64,000 nucleotides of DNA from Chelydra serpentina (Eukaryota; Chordata; Testudines; Chelydridae), in assembly GCA_037349315.1 (NCBI GenBank), contig JBAIAC010000008.1, positions 121,394,001 through 121,458,000 of the forward strand, read 5' to 3'. Shown here piece by piece: positions 34,089-45,220 of this stretch; positions within the stretch are counted from its first letter, which is position 1, and every line of letters begins with the position of its first letter. Under the pieces are notes generated by a model that saw only the letters and a list, made by a program, of their open reading frames with translations, was not told the DNA's origin and ran no database searches. A program made the position numbers and the translations under genes.

Positions 34089-35565
34089 AAGCAAACTTGG
34101 GAAATGTGGTCTAGATAAACTTACTATAGGGTGGGTGCACAACTTGTTGAAAGACCGCACACAAAGAGTACTTCTAAATGGCTCACTGCCCAAATGGGAG
34201 GGCATATCTAGTGGGGCCCTGTAGAGCAGTGCTTCTCAACTAGGGGTCTAGAGCCCCGTGGTGGGGTGGGAGTGGGCACAATGAGGTTTCAGGGGGGCTG
34301 CCAAACAGGGCCAGAATTAGACTCACTGGGGCCCAGGGCAGAAAGCCGAAGCCCCATCACATGGGGCTGAAGCCCGGAGCCCTGCCATCTGGGGCTAAAG
34401 TAGAAGCCTGAGCAATTTAGCTTCACGTTGCCCCATGTGGTTTGGGGCCCTTGGAAACTTACCTGATTGCAACCCTTTAATGCCAGCCCTGGCTTATATA
34501 TATGCAGAAAACCAGATGTTGTGGCACAGGTCAGCCGTTGAGTTTTTATAGCATGTCAGGGGAGGCCTCAAAGAAAAAGGTTGAGAACCCCTGCTGTAGG
34601 GGGTCAGTCCTGGGTCTGGTACTATTCAATATTTTCATTAATGAGGTGGATAATGGAATGGAGAGTATGCTTATAAAATTTGCAGATTACACCAAGCAGG
34701 AAGGGGTTGCAAGCACTTTGGAGGACAGGATTAGAATTCAAAATGACCTTGAGAAAACTAGAGAATTTGTTTGAAGTCAACAAGGTAAAATTCAATAAAG
34801 ACATGCAAAGTACTTCACTCAGGAAGGAAAAATCAAATGCACAGCTACAAAATGGAGAATAACTGGTTAGGTGGTGATACTGCTGAAAAATACCTGGGGG
34901 TGATAAGTGGATCACAAATTGAATATGAGTCAACAATATGATACTGTTGCAAAAAAAAAAAAAAAAGGCTAATATTCTGGGGTGCATTAACAGGAAAGTT
35001 GTACATAAGAATCGGGAGGTAATCGACCTGCTCTGCTCAGGGCTCTTAAGGCCTCAACTGTGTAACTGGATCCAATTCTGTGTACTGCATTTTAAGAAAG
35101 GAATGGACAAGCTGGCGAGAGTCCAGATGAGAGAAACAAAAATGATAAAGGATTTAGAAAACCTGAGCTATGAGGAAAGGTTAAAAACACTGGATATGTT
35201 TATCCTTGAGAAGAGAAGACTGGGAGGGACCTGATAAACTTCAAATATAGTAAGGGGTGTTATAAAGAGGACAGTGATCAACTGTTCTCCATGTTCACTG
35301 AAGGTAGGACAAGCAGTAATAGACTTAATCTGCAGCAAGGGCAGTTTTGGTTATTTATTAGAAAGAAAACTTTAACCATAAGGGTAGTTAAGCTCTGGAA
35401 TAGGCTTCCAAAGGAGGTTGTGGAATCCTCATTAGTGGGGTTTTTTTAAGAACAGGTTGGAGAAACACCTGTCAGGGATGGGCTAGGTTTACTTGGTTCT
35501 GCCTCAGTGCAGGGGGCTGGGCTTGCTGACTTCGTGAGATCCCTTCCAGCCCTACATTTCTATGA
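34089..35565 (+). pseudogene. CR1 LINE, 5' truncated, split by a hAT element
   Basis: Plus-strand CR1 from mid reverse transcriptase to the 3' end. It begins GCAAACTTGGGAAATGTGG and GGGTGGGTGCACAACTTGTTG, is interrupted by the hAT insert at 34227-34593, and resumes with GSVLGLVLFNIFINEVDNGMESMLIKFADYTK (34600-34700, elided to a label here as the FxDD region). The catalytic pair, normally FADD, reads FADY, so the second Asp is Tyr. Frameshifts follow, then the tail with CCATGTTCACTGAAGGTAGG and TTGGTTCTGCCTCAGTGCAG, ending in CTACATTTCTATGA. An internal A-run lies at about 34948-34966. Non-functional. Confidence 0.85.
34227..34593. mobile_element. hAT (Charlie-like) non-autonomous element
   Basis: The 367-bp insert has ends CAGTGCTTCTCAAC and GTTGAGAACCCCTG, inverted repeats of hAT-Charlie type. 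An 8-bp target duplication flanks it: CTGTAGAG (34219-34226) and CTGTAGGG (34594-34601), matching at 7 of 8. Removing it and one duplication rejoins the CR1 text. No transposase is encoded. Confidence 0.85.
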
Positions 35566-35796
35566 AAATATGCTGTAAAATCCAATATCCCTCCTGAAGC
35601 AGAGGCCCTATAGTACGAGAATGCTTTAAGATGATACCATGGCATTGTACGTATGCTATGTTCAGCTGTAGTCTGCAAGGCTGAGCAATCAGCAGTAACA
35701 TCCTCTCACAAAAAGGGTTCCAGGAAGGAAGTTATTGATGTATACTGTGTTAGCACTTAGTGGGCCCAATCCAGGATCAGAACCCTGACATGCTAC

Positions 35797-36416
35797 TGTG
35801 ACAAAGTTCCTCCTCTACCTCGGTGGGTCCTGCGCTTATTGGCGGATTTTTTTGTTTGCCTCCAAGATCTTCCCCTCTGGTAGAACCCACAGTCTAGATC
35901 AACTCCTCCTGTGCTTGATCAGGAGTTGGGAGTTTTGGGGGGAACCCGGGCCCGCCCTCTACTCCGGGTTCCAGCCCAGGGCCCTGTGGATTGCAGCTGT
36001 TTAGAGTGCCTCCTGGAACAACTGCACTACAGCTACAACTCCCTGGGCTACTTCCCCATGGACTCCTCCCAACACCTTCTTTATCCTCACCACAGGATCT
36101 TCCAGCAGTACGCCCTCTTACTCTCAGCTCCTAGTGCCTCTTGCTCCCAGCTCCTCACACGCAACCTCCTTCCACAGCTCCTGACATGCGCCCCTCACTG
36201 ACTCACTGGGAGGCTTTTGACTAGTTTCAGCCAGCCCCTGATTGGCTGCAGGTGTCTCAATCAACCTCCCTGCCTTCTGGAAAGCTCTTAATTGGCCCCA
36301 GGTGTCTTGATTAACCTGGAGCAACTGCCATAAGGTATCAGGGATTTGTTTAGCCTGGGGCTAACATACTGGTTCCTTACCACTTTCCTATAGCCCTCTG
36401 GCCTTGCCCCGTCACA
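35797..36416 (-). repeat. Gypsy-1 3' LTR
   Basis: Runs from TGTGACAAAG to CCCCGTCACA on the plus strand. On the minus strand U3 is the right half and U5 the left. It carries the GGGTTCCAGCCCAGGGCCCTG block shared with the other gypsy LTRs. Eight of the nine differences from the partner LTR lie in the left 330 bases or so; the last 238 bases appear identical. Confidence 0.9.
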
Positions 36417-36434
36417 TATCACCCCCCTCTGCTC
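36417..36434 (-). other. Gypsy-1 polypurine tract
   Basis: On the minus strand GAGCAGAGGGGGGTGATA directly precedes the 3' LTR. Such a tract resists RNase H and primes plus-strand DNA synthesis. Confidence 0.8.
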
Positions 36435-38133
36435 AACACCATAGAGTTGGGCAACTTGGGACACCAGGCAGTGTGCTCTTGACAGACAATCAGCGTTGCC
36501 ATGGTGGCATCCAGCCCTGTGCCGTATGCGGAACTGGAACGGTTGGAGGGATAAAAAACACCTGGTGACCCTTGCATTCTTTTCCTTATTCCGCTGCATC
36601 CACTGGAGGGGTGCATGGTCTGTCAAGAGTAAATCGCTGGCCCAAGAGGTAATAATGCAGTGTCTCCATGGCCCATTTGACAGCAAGGCATTCTCTTTCG
36701 ACTACTGCGTACTTCTGTTCTCTTGGGAGCAGCTTTCTGCTTAGGTAGAGGATCGGGTGTTCTTCTCCAACCATTTGCGATAGAACTGCCCCCAACCCCA
36801 CCTCGGAAGCATCTGTTTGTAAAATAAATTCTTTGTTAAAGTCTGGGGCTATAAGTATGGGGTCATTACAGAGGGCCGTCCGAAGGTCTATGAATGCCCT
36901 CTCCGCTGCATCAGTCCACTTCACCATGTCTGGACCTCGGGCCTTCACCAGGTCCGTTAGGGGACTTGCCCTAGTGGCGAAGTGGGGAATAAAATGTCGG
37001 TAATAGCCTACCACGCCTAAGAATGCACGGACCTGCTTCTTTCGGATCAGCCGGGACCAGTTTTGAATTGCCTCTAGCTTATTCGTTTGGGGCTTCACTA
37101 TGCCCCTTCCTACAATATAGCCCAGGTACTTAGCCTCTGCTAGCCCTATGGTGCATTTAGCGGGATTAGCGGTGAGGCCAGCCCGCCTTAAGGTGCGCAG
37201 TACTGCCTCAACTTTCTCCATGTGGGTTCCCCAGTCTGGCGTATGGATAATGACATCATCTAGATATGCAGCTGCATAACTAGTATGGGGGCGCAGCAGT
37301 TTATCCATGAGGCGCTGGAATGTGGCAGGTGCCCCATGTAACCCGAAAGGAAGGACTGTATACTGGAATAGCCCATCCGGGGTGGAAAACGCTGTCTTTT
37401 CTTTAGCTTCTTTGGTAAGGGGAATCTGCCAATATCCTTTTGTCAGATCCACTGTAGTCAAGAATCGGGCACTACCCAGTCGGTCAACCAGTTTGTCGAT
37501 GCGTGGTATGGGGTATGCATCAAATTGGGATACTTCATTCAGTCGGCGGAAGTCATTACAGAATCTTGTGGTACCATCAGGTTTAGGCACTAGAACGATT
37601 GGACTGGACCACTGACTGTAAGAATCTTCAATCACCCCTAATTCTAACATTTTCTTTACTTCAACCTTGATTTCTTCTCTTTTGACTGCTGGGATTCGGT
37701 AGGGTCTCAATGTTACCTTGGCTCCGGGGATCGTGCAGATACGGTGATAGGTCTCAGTTGTCCGCCCCGGTTTTGTAGAGAACACATCTCGGTTGCGATT
37801 AATCATGTCGTTTGCCTCTATCTTTTGGTTCAGCGTCAAATCAGGTGATATCCTTACTTGCTCATGGAAGTTTTCCTCCTGGGGAAGGGTCTCCTGGGTG
37901 ACTAAGCATGCCTCTCGATCCTGCCAAGGTTTTAAAAGATTGATGTGATAAATTTGCTCTGGTTTCCTGCGGCCTGGCTGCCGCACCTTATAGTTCACCT
38001 CTCCCATGGCTTCGATCACTTCGTAGGGTCCCTGCCACTGGGCCAACAGTTTACTTTCTGCTGTGGGCACCAGGATCATCACTCGATCCCCTGGTTGGAA
38101 CCGTCGAAGCTTTGCTTGGTGGTTATAATGGGT
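36430..38133 (-). pseudogene. Gypsy-1 integrase C-terminus, reverse transcriptase and RNase H
   Basis: A 498-codon minus-strand frame (38082 to 36586). Residues 1-55 are the GPY/F-type end of integrase (SKLLAQWQGPYEVIEAMGEV). Reverse transcriptase follows from about residue 120 to 350: WSSPIVLVPKPDGTTRFCND, TTVDLTKGYWQIPL with Asp212, LPFGLHGAPATFQRLMD, and an intact YLDD at 273-276. RNase H starts near residue 415 with FILQTDASEVG (Asp424) and VERECLAVKW (Glu near 464). A small indel near 36627 moves the rest to another frame (36686-36430) with LLTDHAPLQWM and a histidine-NADCLSR end. Direct fusion of integrase C-terminus to reverse transcriptase proves the gene order. The frame lies after the stop that ends the integrase core. 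Confidence 0.9.
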
Positions 38134-39636
38134 TCATTGGGTCTCTTGTGCTTTCTCCAAGTGTTCTCGTACAATAGGCGTAACTCGAGCTATCCGATTC
38201 CTCATCTGCAGAACATGCTCCACTATATTCCTTCCTGGATTTGGCTCCTCTTCCCAGGCTTCTCTAGCTATATCCAATATGCCCTGGGGGTGGCGCCCGT
38301 ATAATAGTTCGAATGGTGAGAAACCTGTGGAGGCTTGCGGAACCTCCCAGATGGCGAACATGAGGTAAGGCAATAGGGTATCCCAATCTTTCCCATCCCA
38401 GCTCACCACTTTCCTGATCATGGCCTTGAGGGTCCTATTGAACCTTTCCATAAGGCCATCTGTTTGTGGGTGGTATACGGAGGTCCGTAGGGCTTGTACA
38501 TGGAGTAATGAACAGAGATCTTTCATCAACTTGGACATGAAAGGTGTCCCTTGATCAGTCAATATCTCCTTGGGTAGCCCAACTCGGGCAAAGATCTGTA
38601 CTAGCTCCTTAGCTATGGTTTTGGAAGCCGTGTTGCGTAGGGGAACGGCTTCTGGGTAGCGGGTTGCATAATCCAGTACAACAAGCACATGTTGGTGGCC
38701 CCGAGCTGTCTTCTCAAGGGGCCCTATCAAATCTATGGCTATGCGTTCGAAAGGAACCTCTATTATTGGAAGAGGTATCAAAGGAGCCCGGAAGTGCGGG
38801 CGAGGACTATGTAACTGACACTCCGGACAAGAGGTGCAGTATCGTCGGACATCTTCATGTACTCCTGGCCAGAAGAACCTCTGCAGGATCCGTGCCTGGG
38901 TTTTCTCTACCCCTAGGTGTCCTCCAAATAGGTGACTGTGGGCGAGGCTCAATATGGCTTTTTGATGTTTTCGTGGCACCAGAAGTTGATGTCTCTCTTG
39001 CTCCTGCATTTGCACCACACGGTACAGGAGATCTTTCTTCACTATAAAGTAAGGTCCTGGATCCCGGACCTTCCCATCCACTGGTATCCCATCTATCTCG
39101 GCCACCTCTTTCCTGGTGTTATCATATCTAGGGTCCTCTGCCTGGTCCTGCTCAAAAGTCTCTCTCCCGGGACTAACCTGTACGAGCTCCCAGGGGCTGG
39201 CTTCTGTTGCTTCCAATGGCTCATTTTCATCATGGCTGGGGCCAGCCTCCGGCTCACCTTCCGTGGTGGTAGTTTCTCTGGCTGCTCGTGTCCGTCTGCC
39301 TACTAGGGCGATCTTCTGGCCCTGGGTCAGGATCTGGGTTCCCAAAGCTTTTGCAGCCTTCCTCTCTTTTTTTGTCTTCTGAGTCTTTTTGGGGACTGAG
39401 AACAGATCCTGAGAAAACTCAGCGAATATCGGGGGTTGACATTCCCCTGGTGATGAGTCGCTGCCCTCAGGGTCCCCACCTCCCTCCAGCCTCTCCAAGG
39501 GGAGTAAATTATCAAACCCTGGATAGTCCCTCCCAATGACTACAGGATACAGGAGTTTAGGAACTACACCCACTGTCACCTCAATGGGCGTCCCCATAAC
39601 CTCTAGCTCCACTGGGATGGTGGGGTAATGGCTCAC
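38134..39636 (-). pseudogene. Gypsy-1 end of protease and integrase core
   Basis: A 500-codon minus-strand frame. Residues 1-45 are the end of the protease, with VVIGRDYPGF. A variable linker follows to about 200. The zinc-binding part has His235, His240, Cys270 and Cys273 (SHLFGGHLGVEK ... CTSCPEC). The catalytic core has Asp302 (IAIDLIGPL), Asp361 (ILTDQGTPF) and Glu397 (GLMERFNRTLK), a DD35E spacing with all three residues kept. Integrase inserts the cDNA and makes the 4-bp target duplication. The frame starts at a shift, not a true start codon. It ends at a TGA (38134-38136) where the second element has an arginine codon, so this is a C-to-T change at CpG. Confidence 0.9.
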
Positions 39637-39900
39637 GGCCCATGCATGCCTGTCACTGCTACACGTTTGGCTTGTAGCAGCTGGCTACTTTTTACCAGTT
39701 TACCCGATATGAGGGTGATTGCACTCCTGGAGTCCACAAGCACTATAGTCTCTACTCCGTTTATCTTCACTGGTCTGGTGTAGTTATGCGGGACTAATGC
39801 GACGCCCGCAAGGTGGATAAGGGAGCACGGGACCTCCCAATCCCCCAAGTTACATTGCATAGGCTCCTCGGTGCTGGGACACTGTGTAGCTATGTGTCTT
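39633..39900 (-). pseudogene. Gypsy-1 aspartic protease, broken
   Basis: The minus-strand frame 39860-39633 holds a retropepsin-like start: TRPVKINGVETIVLVDSRSAITLISGKLV. The catalytic D-S/T-G motif reads DSRSA (Asp43, Arg45); the partner element has DSGSA, so a glycine-to-arginine change (codon 39726-39728) has probably killed it. A one-base deletion near 39640 shifts the frame before the rest of the protease. Just upstream (39880-39910) HIATQC keeps the H-x4-C half of a gag zinc knuckle whose first two cysteines are gone. The protease would cut the gag-pol polyprotein. Confidence 0.8.
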
Positions 39901-40048
39901 CTTCCCCCTCATTGCTCCGAGTCTTTATGGCCTCTCGTGGGCCTTCAGCCCCTCTCTTTTTCCACCTGGGCCCTCCTGGTGGCCCAGTTACTCGAACTCT
40001 AGGGCTTGGTGCTGCTAGTTTAACCCGGGGTTCCATTTCCTTAACTGG

Positions 40049-40774
40049 TCAGGTCAGCTCCCTTGCCGTCCTTCGCCTCTCTACCATTGCCACAATCTCA
40101 TCATAGGTGGAGGGTTCATTCTGGCTTACCCATGCGCGAAGGTCTGGCAGTAGTCCCCTCATGTATCGGTCGATGACCAGAACCTCTAGTATCTCTTCTG
40201 GACTCCGGGACTCAGTTTGCAACCACTTTCGTGCGAGATGGATGAGGTCATACAATTGGGACCGCGGGGTTTTGTCTTCCTGGTACCTCCACTCATGATA
40301 CCGCTGGGCCTGCACTGCGGTCATTACCCCAGATCTGGCCAGGATCTCTGCTTTCAGCTGGGGGTAGTCTGCTGCAGCCTCTTCAGCCAGATTATAGTAG
40401 GCCTTCTGGGCCTCCCCACACAGGAATGGGGCGAGGATGCCAGACCACTGATCTCGAGGCCAGGCCTCCCGTAGGGCTGTCCTCTCAAAGGCCAGGAGAT
40501 ATGCCTCTATGTCATCATTCCCCATCATTTTCTGTAGGCAATTGCTGGCCCGTATGTGCCGCGTCCCATCATGGCCGTGGTTCATCTCTGTAAGGGCCTT
40601 CACTTGGTTTACCAGTTCCCGCAACATAGTCCGGTCTTGAGCGGCCTGGTCCATCAACAGGCGATTGGTCTCCTGCTGCACCCGCACTGCCTCCTGCTGG
40701 GCAACTGCCTGGACACAGGTAGCCTCCTGCTGGGCAGCCGTGGCTTGTTTCAGTGCCCGTACTACCTCTTCCAT
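40049..40774 (-). pseudogene. Gypsy-1 gag with SCAN-like segment, prematurely stopped
   Basis: A 241-codon frame starting [16 protein letters not shown]. Residues 1-60 are glutamine-rich and likely coiled coil. Residues 85-150 are capsid-like ([34 protein letters not shown]). Residues 155-235 ([38 protein letters not shown]) resemble the SCAN domain of vertebrate zinc-finger proteins, which has been proposed to derive from Gmr1-like gag. Gag forms the particle that encloses element RNA. The stop TGA (40049-40051) replaces the arginine codon seen in element 2, after which the reading would continue PVKEMEPRVK. So this is a truncated gag, not a natural end. Confidence 0.85.
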
Positions 40775-40801
40775 TGTGGTGAAAAAAAAATAAACCCGCT
40801 C

Positions 40802-40804
<3 letters not shown>

Positions 40805-40832
<28 letters not shown>
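40805..40832 (-). repeat. 28-nt homopolymer in gypsy-1 leader
   Basis: An uninterrupted T run on the plus strand (A on the coding strand) between the primer site and the gag start. Element 2 has only a short T-rich stretch at the same place (about 52850-52861). Confidence 0.9.
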
Positions 40833-40839
<7 letters not shown>

Positions 40840-40875
40840 AACACCCCTCTTATTCCGCCACGCTGTGCACACCAA

Positions 40876-40892
40876 ATCCCACCCCGACACCA
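40876..40892 (-). other. Gypsy-1 primer binding site, tRNA-Leu type (degenerate)
   Basis: Two bases inside the 5' LTR the minus strand reads TGGTGTCGGGGTGGGAT, close to the complement of the 3' end of a leucine tRNA but one base short. It would prime minus-strand DNA synthesis. The less damaged copy is at 52899-52916. Confidence 0.7.
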
Positions 40893-40894
40893 GT

Positions 40895-41514
40895 TGTGAC
40901 AAAGTTCCTCCTCTACTTCAGTGGGTCCTGCACTTATTGGCGGATTTTTTTGTTTGCCTCCGAGATCTTCCCCTCTGGTAGAACCCACAGTCTAGATCAA
41001 CTCCTCCTGTGCTTGATCAGGAGTTGGGAGTTTTGGGGGGAACCCGGGCCCGCCCTCTACTCCGGGTTCCAGCCCAGGGCCGTGTGGACTGCAGCTGTTT
41101 AGAGTGCCTCCTGGAACAACTGCACAACAGCTACAACTCCCTGGGCTACTTCCCCATGGACTCCTCCCAACACCTTCTTTATCCTCACCACAGGATCTTC
41201 CAGCAGTACACCCTCTTACTCTCAGCTCCTAGTGCCTCTTGCTCCCAGCTCCTCACACGCAACCTCCTTCCACAGATCCTGACATGCGCCCCTCACTGAC
41301 TCACTGGGAGGCTTTTGACTAGTTTCAGCCAGCCCCTGATTGGCTGCAGGTGTCTCAATCAACCTCCCTGCCTTCTGGAAAGCTCTTAATTGGCCCCAGG
41401 TGTCTTGATTAACCTGGAGCAACTGCCATAAGGTATCAGGGATTTGTTTAGCCTGGGGCTAACATACTGGTTCCTTACCACTTTCCTATAGCCCTCTGGC
41501 CTTGCCCCGTCACA
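40895..41514 (-). promoter_or_regulatory. Gypsy-1 5' LTR
   Basis: A 620-bp LTR from TGTGACAAAG to CCCCGTCACA (plus strand). As the 5' LTR on the minus strand it would carry the promoter in its U3 (right) half and polyadenylation signals in R. I could not place a convincing TATA box. It is identical to the 3' LTR over its rightmost 238 bases. Confidence 0.85.
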
Positions 41515-41518
41515 CTAC

Positions 41519-41805
41519 ACATTGTACTCACCTATTACAAAAAGACAATCCCTGCTCCAAGGAGTTTACATAACTCCTGAAACAAACCCTCCACCAGGCC
41601 CATTTACGGCTTGGTATTCCTCACTCTCATCTTCTGTCTTTCTGCTCATTTAATAACAGAGGCAGTCAGTTTCTTCCTTTAGAAATAATGTAAATCAGGG
41701 TAGTTCCACTGAAGCCAGTGGAGCTACACCAATCTAAACCAGCTGAGCATCTGGCCCAATATCTTTTCTTCCTTTAAAAAAAAATAAATAAATTTCAGCT
41801 AAACC
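41519..41805. other. No clear feature; possible old LINE tail
   Basis: The phrase ACAATCCCTGCTCCAAGGAG (about 41548) is reminiscent of old L2/CR1-type tails, but too little is preserved to assign. Confidence 0.35.
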
Positions 41806-41809
41806 ACTC

Positions 41810-42298
41810 TCACCTATCCAGCCCTCCACACAGACTCACAGGGCAGCAGGATGGCAGCCGGCTGGGCTGGGTTTGCTGGCGAGGTTCCTTAGATGGATCC
41901 CAAGAGCTTCTTGCCGCTTCCAACCAATCACAGTCTGGCTTGCTGTCAGACTGTGCCAAATATCACTCCTCAGACTCTAACTGGGAGGGAGTTTCCAACA
42001 TGCTTAGGCTCCAACTAATCACCATATCTGGGGTCAGGAAGGAATTTTCTCCCAGGTCAGATTGGCAGAGACCCTGGGGATTTCTCGCCTTCCTCTGCAG
42101 CCTGGGTCACTTGATGGTTTCAACTAGAGTAAATGGTGGATTCTCTGTAACTTCAAGTCTTTAAACCAAGATTCGAGGACTTCAGTAACTCAGCCAGAGA
42201 ATAGGGGTCTATTACAGGAGTGGGTGGGTGAGGTTCTGTGGCCTGCAATGTGCAGGAGGTCAGACTAGAAGATCATAATGGTCCCTTGAGTCTATGAG
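41810..42298 (+). repeat. CR1-like LINE 3' region
   Basis: Contains GGGGTCAGGAAGGAATTTTC, AGACCCTGGGGATTTCTCGC, TCTTTAAACCAAGATTCGAGG and AGGAGGTCAGACTAGAAGATC, ending GAGTCTATGAG. This is a common turtle and crocodilian LINE tail with a CR1-like terminal motif. Confidence 0.65.
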
Positions 42299-42944
42299 CT
42301 GCACCCTCTGGAAAAGCAAAGGGCCGTTCTTTTGTGTAGCTGGAGCAGATACTCAATGGCAGAGACTGCCAGGAGTCAGTCCCAGCGGCAGCTCTATCTC
42401 GCTGTACAGGAGTGGAGCATCGCTCAGTGCAAGCTGCCTGTCAAGGCCCAGGTGCACCACCCGTTATCTCAGGCTGGGTAGCCATTTTGCCCTTGTGGTC
42501 TGCCAATCATAACAACGGGTGGCTGATGCTCAGGCTCAGCAACTACAGCCATCCTTTGCTACAAAAACTATGTTAATTTCCCTCCTTTGTTTACAATCTT
42601 GCTGTTTATTAAATAACTTGAAGCCAGTGGGCTATAAACTATCCTTAGCTGGTGAGGAGTCATTATGAGCATCCCCTGGGACATATCTGCTTACTGTGTA
42701 GCCACATCTCATTTCCTATTCTACCCTGACAGCTCCTTCAGTGAACTTGAAACTTAGAAAGCAAAGTTTAAGAAGATCCTAGACATATAATAATGCTCCA
42801 CATCCAAAAATCACAGTGCTTTTGCCTCAGGGCAGGGAATAGATCCTATTGTGTTAGTTCAGTGACAACTTCACCAAAGATATTAAATACATAATGAAAT
42901 AATATTAAGTAACCCTCACAAAATGTTGGCTATATTTAAAAGAC

Positions 42945-43016
42945 TGGGGGAAACTGACACACAGAGAGGTTAAGTGCCTTCCTCAAGGTCACACAGTGAG
43001 TCAGTGACAATCTAAA
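42945..43016 (+). repeat. MIR-like CORE-SINE fragment
   Basis: GGGGGAAACTGACACACAGA, GAGGTTAAGTGCC and CAAGGTCACACAGTGAGTC match the MIR core. Confidence 0.7.
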
Positions 43017-43019
43017 TGT

Positions 43020-45217
43020 TTAGGTTGACACCCTCTCTGGAAAATATGTCTGTAGTCTATTCTTGTCTTCAGCTCCTCATTGAGGTTATGCAGAATGAAT
43101 ACTTGGTGACTTTCTTGAATATCTTGCAACATATTCATTGTATTTCTTCAACTGAACATTAAAAAACAGTGTGTGTATATGTGCTTACCTCTTTCATGGG
43201 CATTACCTAGCTTGTTACTTTCTCTGAAACTGAATACACAATACACTAGCAAACCTGTCATGGTGAAAATCTAGTGGACAGTTTGCTGGAAAGTAACATT
43301 TGCCAGTTTTCATTTGAAAGAATTTAGGGAGGGAAATCAAACTTCATAAAAGTTCATGTGTCCTGACACACTTGCTCCATTACATTTCTGAGACATAAAT
43401 GTTTTCCTGATATTCAGGCTATTTTGATATTTTTGGAAAACCCACTACACAGAAAAAAGACACAATGCAACCATCCCATGTTTTTTTCTGCTACTGGTTT
43501 GATAAAGAGGCTTGAAGTTTGAAGTGGGGGAATAGCCGCACCCTGGCTACACTGATTTGCAGAGGCAGCCTTCCAAAGGTAATATTCTAAGTTCAGTTCC
43601 TGAAGAGGGATGTTGGGGTTTTGTGGTGGGGGAAAAGCTGGCAATCCTGACTCTGATCTGTAAAAATCTTCCTCCCCCTTACACATTTATTGGCATGTTT
43701 TCACACCTTACCCACTTTGTGAGATTCTGAACAATAACATGACGCTGTCTGGTGCTTCAGATTTTCAAAGGTGCAGTCACGCTTGAAGGAAACCCACTTC
43801 CCCCAAAACCAGAAAAAATTGGACCTGCCGTGATTGGAACCCTACATTTCTCCTGACTTGTTTTTCATAGGACTGTGCCCCTTGTGTGTGTTCTAACATA
43901 TCCTTCTTAACTCATGAAAAACACCATATCTAAAGCTTAATGCCATATGTCCTATATAGATATATGAGGCATATTTCTTTTTTATTCATATTTTATTGGA
44001 AGTCTTACAAAGCATACAGAATAGATGCCAGTACATCAAATTCATCATGCCGAGCCTTGATTATGCAGCCCTGAAGCCTTAACACTGCCATATGATCCTT
44101 CCTTTCAGGAAATAAAAACCAAGACCAGTTTTCCCTCAGGACCACTTGTGGGAATATGTTGAGGCCCTTATTACCAGAGGTTCCTTGGATGGGATTTAAT
44201 GTCTGAAAGTTCCTCACATAGCTATTCACTCATCATAAGGTACCACTCAAAGTCTAACAGTTCAGTAAAAAGTGAGAGCACCACTCCAAAACCAGTGGAG
44301 CACTCAGCCAAGCTGTCTGGTTCTAGTATAGCAACAGTTTTCTTTCCGCTGACCATTGGTGAGGGGGATGAGGAGAGGGAGAAGTACATTTTATAGGGGG
44401 TGTGTGTGTGTGTAATCATGACAATGAGCAAAATGCTTTAAAGATTTGCTGTTGTAAGTTGACATTATGTATATGAAAGCACCGTGTTATTCTCAAGAGA
44501 GCATGGCCTATCACCTTAACTGGATCTACTTTACATTGAGAAATAAAATAGTTCCTCAGAAACTCAGAATGTTATTCCATGGCAAAATAGTAATTAAAAA
44601 TAAATAAATCGATCAAACTCTCATTGGCCCAACCTTTCCTCCTGGAGTGTTGTGGTGTAAATCAAAACAGTTATGACAGTTCTTGAAATTTTAGATGTAT
44701 TTACACATGTTTGGTCTGCCTATGTTTACTCACTCGGGGTTTCACTCCGCCACTTGTTAACGTATTTGGCATGCTCTCATATAAATAAAACTAGCATTTC
44801 AAAGGAGAGCCATTCTCCATTCACTCTTTATGCATAGGGAACAGGCCAGAACTATGCTGAGGATATGGAATGAGATCACTCAAGAGCAGAGTCACCATGG
44901 GCGGGTAATGATGAGGTTACCCCTATGCTGTGCGTTGATGTATTCCAAACCCTCATAGTTATGATATATTCATATGGACCTAAAAACACATCTTTTAAAC
45001 AGTTCTTTGGTTTTAACTCTACTCACTGGGTTGGTGAAGCCACCGCTGCAGTGACTTTCTGCTGATGCTATGCTAAATTGGCTTTTAATGGCAATAAATA
45101 GGAAAAAAGGAAAAGGGACGGAATGGAGGAACGTGGAAGGCAAGAGAGGGTCAGGAGGAAAAAAAGGGGGAAATGTTTAAATAGGGTCCTAACAAGTAGT
45201 TATAAAAAATTAACAAA
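43020..45217. other. No feature recognised
   Basis: AT-rich DNA without recognisable genes or element termini. A short GT run is at about 44399-44413. Confidence 0.5.
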
Positions 45218-45220
45218 TTA

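Larger units (their letters stand above)
35797..41514 (-). mobile_element. Gypsy retrotransposon 1, Gmr1-like, full length with two LTRs
   Basis: A 5718-bp element bounded by two 620-bp LTRs and a perfect 4-bp target duplication, CTAC (35793-35796 and 41515-41518). On the minus strand the order is 5' LTR, tRNA-Leu-type primer site, leader with a long A-tract, gag, protease, integrase, reverse transcriptase, RNase H, polypurine tract, 3' LTR. Integrase before reverse transcriptase and the SCAN-like gag segment define the Gmr1-like group. By eye the LTRs differ at nine positions, so the insertion is not ancient. At least two stops and two frameshifts break the genes. No envelope gene is present. 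Confidence 0.9.
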
